Positions 56,662 through 64,000 of a stretch of DNA of 64,000 bases are shown here, in pieces. Below the pieces are notes generated by a model that had not been told where the DNA came from, did not search any database, and saw only the letters and a list, made by a program, of their open reading frames with translations. Each line of letters begins with the position of its first letter. The first letter of the stretch is position 1. Origin of the DNA: Pyricularia pennisetigena (taxonomy: Eukaryota; Ascomycota; Sordariomycetes; Magnaporthales; Pyriculariaceae); the NCBI RefSeq assembly GCF_004337985.1, contig NC_043741.1, positions 501,909 through 565,908 on the forward strand, read 5' to 3'. The position numbers were made by a program, and so were the translations under genes.

Positions 56662-59600
56662 TTTAAATGGTTTAAATAATATAGCGATTATTGCGTCGTT
56701 CAATTCCCAGTAATATACAAAAATAGGATAGAAAATCACGCCTTATATTTGCATTAAAAATAGAAAAAAGGCGGCGGAATTAAAATACGGTCGTATTATA
56801 GGAAACGATTAATATAATTAACAATTATTCGGGAAAATAAACCAATAAACGCCGAAGAACAAATTAAACCGTATTATAACCATAGGTTTAAATGCTGGTC
56901 AACGTTAACGGTTGTATAAATATCCAATATAATAACGCCCATAATTCTTTTAAGCCACAAACTCAAAAGCGATTAAAACCAAATCCTAATTCAATTAAAT
57001 AACGTGCCCTGGATTATAAATAGGTTAACCGACGAAAACAGCGACGCCGAATCGGATTAACCAGGTTTAAAAGATTATTAAGCAGGATAAAATATATAAT
57101 TATCAAATACTCAAATCCCCAATTAACGGCTTAAATTAAAAAACCAAATATTGGATTATAACAATTATTACGCAAATTAAACGTTTTAACTATATATAAG
57201 CTGGTACGGCGTAACGGCGCCCCGATTAAAAATAAAAAGGTTTAATATCGCGAATTATAACAACCATTACGGTTGAATTCCCAAAATTTTGGCGTTTCCA
57301 CTTTAATTTTATTATATTAATTAAAAACCCTATATATAAACCCAATTATAAATACCTCATTTTTTTGTTAGCTTTTTTCGTTTTTTTACAATTGAAAACT
57401 TTTTCCCGGCTGCCAAATTCTTTTTTTCATAATTATCACGAAATTGTAACGAGTAAACCAGCGTTTAATTTTTAACCAACAGGGGTAATAATTGTTATAA
57501 TAACAAAATTGTTTTAGCAAATATTACAAGCATATTCGATAAAAAGCCTGATTAAAACATTTTTAATCGGACAAAACTATTTATATTTTACCCACCCAAA
57601 CAGGGATTAATCCCAATCGTCACGAGAATAAATTATAATTAACGCCCCTTTATAATAAAAGTACCCCAACCCGGTTAGGACCGGGGCAGTTTAATCAGCT
57701 TTATTATAATTATAGTTACAATAATTGCCCCAAATTTGCCAAATAACGTAGAAATTATCACAATTACGGTCGTTTATTATTATAATTCCCAATAATCGCT
57801 AAAAAGGCGAAACCATTTCCAAAACTACCGCCAAATTTGCGTTGGAATATATACCCAGCAATGTTAAATAACTTACCAATTTAATAACTATACCGCAGAT
57901 AAAAGCCCGGAGAAAAAAATCAATTAATACCTTGAAAATTTGCAAAATTAAGACGCGAATATTGCAATCGTTTTAAAATTAAATTTTGCACGTTTGGTCC
58001 CTTTTATATTACAAAATAATTAAAATACAATTGGAACCCCCCTAAACTTTCTCCCTATTCCGAATAATAATAGTAATAATAATAAATAAAATAATACCGA
58101 TATAGATTCCGGCGACGACGAATTTGCCCCCGCCCCCGTCAACGCTAACTGCGATAATATTTATATAAGCGAAAACGATAATTAACCTGCCCCCGCGTCC
58201 GTTAATTAAAGCGATAATAATATTAATATGGACGATTATTATAACGAACCTGCCCCGGATTTCGAAAACCGCTAATTGCGGATTTTTTTAATATTTTTTA
58301 AACCATTTACCAACGTATTACCTCCGCCACCAAAAACCCTCAAAAACCGGCCCTTTACACCAAAACCGGAAATTATTATTAGTCCGGCACCCGCGCCATT
58401 AAATAAACCGCCGGTAACCCGTATATTTAAAACCACCACCGTTCGTCCAGTTAAAATGAATTTTATTTCGGTACCGCGGACGTAGCTTAAACCCGATTCG
58501 ACGCCAAATAATAAATTAATAAATTTTGTAAAACCCAAGTACTATTTTCCATCGTATAAAAATACGGATTTCCTGGATTGTTTACCCGTCCCGTTATGGG
58601 AAGAGTTGCAATTGGGTAAAAACCAATCCGTATCGGCGATAATTATTATAATTTGGCGTAAAGGAGGGAATACTAATATTACCCAAATAGTTCGTATTAA
58701 ACCCCATTTAAATTATATTTACTGTTTAAAAACTAATAATAATACCAATTCGCCCGCCTGGTTCGGTCGCGGAAATAATATTTTCCGCAATATGAACGAA
58801 ACCCCAATCGCCGAAACCTTTAAACGTTTTTAATCCGCTGCCAGCGTCGCCGCAGCAAAAAAACTCGTTAATAACCGGATTTTATTATATTATTTAAATA
58901 ATAATTCGTCAAATATAAACGAGGTAATGGTCGTATTTAATTACGAAATAATAAATGTTTTAACATAATATATTAATATAATAGGTTATTGTTTTTTTAT
59001 TGGATTACGACAATTATTATAATTTTTGCACTAATACTTACTGTTATTTACTATATTATAATAATTGTTACAGCTTTTTGCGGTAATGCTAAGTAATTAT
59101 TATTACAATGTAACAATTATTACATTTTGGTTTTTGCTTTTTTTTATATTTTATAATAACGGGTACAATTTTAATTATTAATAAGCCTTTTTCAGTCGCC
59201 GACGTGTTCGGGTTTTTAACTTTTGTTAAGGTAAATAACCCCAGTAAATAACCCCGGTAAATAAATTAAAAATAATAAAATCCCGTTTGGCAAAAAACCT
59301 TGGCCTCCGTACCGAATATATTTAACCACAAGGGTATGAAACCCATTTTCGATAATTTGGTATATCGGCGTCGCCTGCCCCCTATCCCCTTATTTATCCG
59401 TTACAACGATATTATTTCCCCCGGTTAAAAATACTTGCAAACAAGTTTAAACCGGTTATAATTTTTACCATTTTCGATACAATATTAATTTACCTGCGGA
59501 TAATAACCACCGGATTTAATTTTAAAAACGGCGATCTGAAATTTAAAACCGCTAACCCTGGATTATATATATATATAACGGTTATTATATCGACGAATGG

Positions 59601-60540
59601 TTTATTATTTATTAGCATTTCCTTTATTCAATTTTTCGCCGGTAAGGAAAACTCGTTATTGGAATAAAAAAGGGTTTAACGATTTTGGTGGAAATTGCCG
59701 TAACTTTTTTAAATTTAATATCGAATAATTTTTTACACTATTTGCCATCGCCGATTATATAATTATTACTGATAACGTTATCGCTTTAAATAATTTGCAT
59801 TTAATACCAATTTACTATCGTTTGGGTACCCGTTTATAAACCGACCAAACCATGGACGTCGCCAATTTATTTGCTTTTAACCGCGCCTATTATAATAAGA
59901 CGATAATAATACTAATTATCAATACCTGGTCCCGTTTTAAACCTATTAAGGTCGGACGGTTAAAAAAAATACATACACCCATTAAATTTGTTAATATTCG
60001 AAAATATTTTTAACAATTTGTACGACGAAGGGCGGTTCCATCGTCCTATTTTTAATAAATCCAAAACCACAATTACTGAACTTTATCCCCATTTTTTGGC
60101 GACGACCAATAAACCGATTTCTTTAATTTTATGTAAATCCAATCCACTATCGCCGATCGATTTGCTAATATAAATCGCATAAAAAAGGAAATTTTCGAAA
60201 ACGCCCGCGAACGGATTTCAGCGGTTTCTTTTGGCATATTATACGCAATTTTCCATTTTAATTAAAGGTTATCCCTGGATTGGTCTTTTTTTAACGCGGA
60301 CGCGATTTAAGTTATTATAAAAAGTTTGCGCCTTTTCAAAGCATTTTACCTGTCGAAGGTTTAAATACCGACAATAAAATGGGTTTTAAATATAAAAAAA
60401 TCAAAAGCAAATATTTTTAATTTAATTGGGATATATTTAATATTCCTTTTAGTCGCTATTAACTACCTTAGTAATTGGTTAGTAAATTATATATATATAT
60501 ATTATCCCTAATAATTTTAACTATTATCATAATTTTACCC
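56662..60540 (+). pseudogene. Decayed coding-like region upstream of the helicase remnant
   Basis: RIP-altered sequence with scattered protein-like segments on plus: D-E-N-S-D-A-E-S-D near 57040, I-D-S-G-D-D-E-F-A-P-A-P near 58100-58140, a Pro-rich stretch 58276-58485, and F-G-R-G-N-N-I-F-R near 58760-58790. An acidic plus Pro-rich N-terminal region ahead of an ATPase would suit a chromatin-type helicase, but no domain is identified. 58990-59150 and 60480-60560 are simple AT-rich DNA. Confidence 0.3.
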
Positions 60541-60569
60541 CTATTTTTCCAATTATAATTACAGTTTTT

Positions 60570-62450
60570 ATTTTTACTAAACTAATTTTTTTCGGTTTTA
60601 ATGCCTATATTTTATGAAAGTTAAAACAGCCAATTTTTAAAAAGTGGCTATAAACCAATAAAATAGGCACAGGTAAAACGATGGTCTATTTTACGGCGAT
60701 TTATATATCGTATATCCGTTGCTAATTCGACCGATTTATCCAAAATACCGACGGATATTTTCCCATTTTAATTTTCGTCCGTACCAGCTTTATTACGTGA
60801 ATATTTAAAAAAACAATAATTAATTTCCAAGGCTCCGACGTTAAATGTTATTATAGTTTAACCGAAATATACGTTACGGATACCCCGCGAACGGTTACTA
60901 TTTTTACCCAAGCGCAATTTTACGATATTTTAACCAAATTTGCCGCCCGCAAATTTAATCCCAAATTTACGGGTACGGTTATTATCATTTTTTATTTAAT
61001 ATTCCTAATCCGAAAAATTGAGCAATTAGACAAGATTTATAACCCGGAAAAGGTGTTTAACCCATGGCATATAATTAAAATTATCGATTCGAATTTCTAA
61101 CACCGCCACCCCGAAATTAACAACTTGGACGATAATTCCGATATTAAAATAATTCCCAGTAAATGTTTTTTGCAATAATCGTAATAATTTCATTATATTA
61201 ATATATTTATTTGATTTAAGCGGATATGCTAGGAATTGCTAACGTAAAAACGGTCGGAAAACCGATTTTTCCACTGGTAACGATACCAAAAATATCCGGC
61301 GTTAAATTATAAATATACTATTTGGTACCTTTTTTTAACGTATAATTGGGAACGATATTTAATCCCTCCGTTACCGCGAATCGACAAAATAGCGCGTATT
61401 TCGCCTTATCCTTTGTATTAATCGGGGTATAACCACCGCCACGCCGACGGTAAATAAAATGAAAAATATTACTGGTTTTAATACCCTGGTTTAAAAAAAA
61501 CTGCGATCCCTTTCGCCCGACTTAAAAACCAGTTTTAGGAAAACATATTTACGGTCGATTGTTTTGGGAAATTAATAATTACTTCGTCGTTTGTAATATC
61601 GATTAAAATTCCAAAATTTCCCCGAAAAAATTCGAATCGATGGGTTGGAAATAATGGCTATTTTATCCTCTAATTTTAAACTTTGTAATTCCCACCACTA
61701 TACCAAACGAAAAATCGTTAATAATTTTTGAATATACGGACGTATTTACAATATATAAAGGTATAAATACCGGGCTTATTTTACCCAACGGTACAATTAT
61801 TTATCCTTATAAACGCATTCCGCCCTATAATATTATTATTAAAAAGCTTTTATTTGGCCACCGATTCGAAAACGTTAAAACGAATACCGAAACAATTTTC
61901 AAAAATATTATTGCCGTATTCGTGGGGTATAAAACCGACAATATTAGTCCCGCTCCCTTATAAATTACCATTAATACGGATACCGCAAATAGTAACCGTT
62001 AAATTTAAATTTTTTTTTATGTCGGTCATATCCGCTTATTATATTTTTAACAATTGATTACTTTTTTAAATTAATAATTTACGCCGAAAACACTACCAAG
62101 GTTATTAATTTAACGAAATTGGGTAAGTTGCTAGCGTTAAAAAAAATGGATATTAAACCTAAATACCGCAATATCCGATAAAATTGTAGCAAAAAGTTAA
62201 CAGGAAAACAAGCCCCATTTTAAATCGGTAATTGTGGACGCTTTAACTTAATATAACGGCGACGGTCCCCTTAACTGGGTTTATTCGAAAACCTGCAGTA
62301 ACTTTAAAACGCCACTTCCGTCGGATAAGGCTAAAATAATTTATTTTATATTGAATGAATCGCCATTTATTACCCGCAAGATTGAAATATATATGGAGGA
62401 AAAAAAAGGTTAACGCGTCCTGGTTATAACGCCCAATTTTCGGATTTGAA
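60570..62450 (+). pseudogene. RIP-decayed helicase-like (possibly SNF2 type) gene remnant
   Basis: 60666-60680 encodes a P-loop G-T-G-K-T followed by M-V-Y-F-T-A-I-Y. Then comes F-P-I-L-I-F-V-R-T-S-F-I (motif-Ia-like) and R-T-V-T-I-F-T-Q-A-Q-F near 60890-60930. Near 62280-62450 a segment reads D-K-A-K-I-I-Y-F-I-L, then Q/*-R-V-L-V-I-T-P-N-F, like the start of a helicase C-terminal domain. Spacing of about 590 codons fits a SNF2 core. A DEAH-like motif II was not found, and stops break the frame. Ordinary P-loop ATPase is the alternative. Confidence 0.4.
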
Positions 62451-62599
62451 CTTAAACTGGCCATATAATAATAATTGTTATAATCGCTTTCTTTACCCAC
62501 AATTATAGTTATAATTATTTCAATTTTAGTATTTTTAAATTGTAATAAATGTTGTAACAACTATTGTTTTTCCATTTTTGTAATAATTATTACAATTTT

Positions 62600-63603
62600 T
62601 GTAAGAAGGAGAGGTTATGTGATGAATTGTGAAGTGAATATATCTGTATAAGGTAGATATATATAAGGGGAAAAAGGTCACTTTTATAAGTAAGATAGAT
62701 AGAGGTAAAAACTGTATTGATAGTTAAATGAATCGAGAGATCAATGGATAGATAGATCGATAGATAGATAGATCGATAGATGGATGGATCGATGAAATGG
62801 ATGGATCAATAGATAGATCATAAAACTTCCTCTAATTCTAAGGCGGGAAACTCTTCCCTATTTATCTGCAAAAGTATTGCATGTGGCAATCCATGTATTA
62901 CAAATCCACGTATTAAGGTTTGCATTTTATTTTCCCAATTAGGATACAATAAAACAACGCTTCAGCGTTCACCTATTTATATATGTGGCTATTTTGAACG
63001 TCTCATATTTGAAACGTTGTATGACGCAATCTTCAAAACCTTACCTGTATTTATGTCATGCGTTTTATTTTTACCAAAATAGGTTTGCCTGTGGATCGTA
63101 TGATCTGCAAATGATCTGCGTTCATTTCTTTTGCCCAAATCGGTCAAAAGTATACATGCATGAATTGTGTGCAATTGTATTGCATTATTTGATTAATACA
63201 CGTTATACATTGCATAAAGGTTATGCAGTATTGTACATAATAATTATGCATTATTATGTATAATAATTATGCATCATTGTGCATAACAATTATACATTGT
63301 TGTGCATATTAATTATGCATTATTGTGCATAATAATTATACATCATTGTGCATAATTATGCATCGTAGTATTTACTACGTGCTTAAACTTATGATATAAG
63401 TTTATTATTCTTTTATGCATTGCATAATATTTATGCATGGTTGTGCATAATTATGCATCGTAGTATATATTACGTATTTAAGCTTATAATATAAGCTTAT
63501 TATTTTTATGCACTGCATAATAATTATGCATAATTGTGCATAATTATGTATCGTAGTATATATTACGTGCTTAAGCTTATAATATAAGCTTATTATTCTT
63601 ATA
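62600..63603 (-). repeat. Solo LTR of the copia-2 family, 1004 bp, TSD ATTTT
   Basis: Begins TGTAAGAAGG on plus and ends TTCTTATA; exact duplication ATTTT at 62595-62599 and 63604-63608. Confidence 0.93.
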
Positions 63604-64000
63604 ATTTTAATATACCTGTTAACCTTTTTGAATTTTATTGCTTTTATTTTGGAAAAAACCAGTTTCGGTATGCTTATTAGCCGATTAAGCCTATCCCAAA
63701 CCGAACTCGATAAAACTGTCTCCGATTTTACCGATTCCAACTCCAGTTTTAACGTTTGTGTTTTAAGCATTAATATTTCCAACGTTGGCTTTAATTTGCA
63801 CCCCAATTGTTACACTGGTATTATTATCCCTTTAATATGGAACGCCAATATACACTTGCAAATTTGTGGTCGTTTAATTCGGTTGGGTTAAAATAAACCT
63901 ATTATATGGCGTATTTTCGAAATGCGAAATACCCTTTTCGATTGGGTAAAAAACCGCATGTTCCGGAAAGTTAATACCCTTTTTCTTACTATTCCGACCG
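63604..64000. other. Right-edge sequence, unassigned
   Basis: 63628-63891 is open on plus, and 63610-63806 is open on minus with a Leu/Lys/Glu-rich heptad-like stretch (L-K-T-Q-T-L-K-L-E-L-E). No family is recognised. It is moderately AT-rich and probably another decayed element. Confidence 0.3.

Noticed and set aside
26707..63263. A 61-93-codon open frame (starting M-A-I-L-N-V-S-Y-L-K) recurring in seven copia-2-family LTRs, plus its antisense partner
   Set aside because: Both strands are open over the same bases and the conservation follows from LTR DNA identity; no codon-level constraint or domain is visible.
1..64000. tRNA, rRNA or other structured RNA genes
   Set aside because: None recognised by eye; the tRNA-Met similarities found are 12-13 bp primer sites next to LTRs, not genes.

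Overview
The window looks like a chromosome segment of a filamentous ascomycete, probably a Sordariomycete. The evidence is short GT-AG introns of about 68-119 nt, fungal gene families, and a sharp mosaic of normal-composition gene DNA and very AT-rich DNA full of stop codons and C-to-T/G-to-A transitions, the pattern left by repeat-induced point mutation (RIP). The genus cannot be fixed from sequence alone.

Layout. 1-95 holds the start of a leftward gene (probable BLI-3-like). 756-8797 is a complete but RIP-destroyed Ty1/copia retrotransposon with 166-bp LTRs and a perfect 5-bp target duplication. 8798-22312 is a gene island with five genes: a secreted S1-type serine protease (-), a Gfo/Idh/MocA oxidoreductase (+, 4 exons), a fold-type-II PLP enzyme resembling diaminopropionate ammonia-lyase (-), an HMT1-type vacuolar ABC half-transporter (-, 6 exons) and a FAD oxidoreductase with a C-terminal Rieske domain (-). 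They do not form one obvious pathway. The second and third converge tail to tail.

From 22313 to the end the window is almost entirely mobile DNA, and its nesting can be read from target-site duplications (TSDs). The deepest layer is a pair of adjacent copies of an unnamed terminal-inverted-repeat element (copy A 22322-24262, 9-bp TSD; copy B from 24282). Copy B is split by a chromodomain Ty3/gypsy element (25582-34809, TSD CTGTA), by a second block (34922-48384, TSD TTTGG) holding another chromodomain gypsy element, by a solo LTR (TSD CTATT) and by a further copia element (from 49523). Inside the second block sits a copia element (34924-42502, minus strand) whose 1088-codon pol is intact although everything around it is ruined.

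The LTR of that intact copia family (0.74-1.0 kb) occurs ten times: two flank the copia and eight stand alone, most with their own TSD. One solo LTR has split the gag zinc knuckle of its own family's full-length copy. The right end (55-62.6 kb) holds decayed sequence with a P-loop GTGKT and a helicase-C-like segment.

The most unusual items are the TIR element with palindromic subterminal repeats, the solo-LTR burst with its hairpin-rich modular LTR, the intact pol in a RIP landscape, the half-tRNA primer sites, and unexplained coding-like sequence behind the pol genes of several elements.
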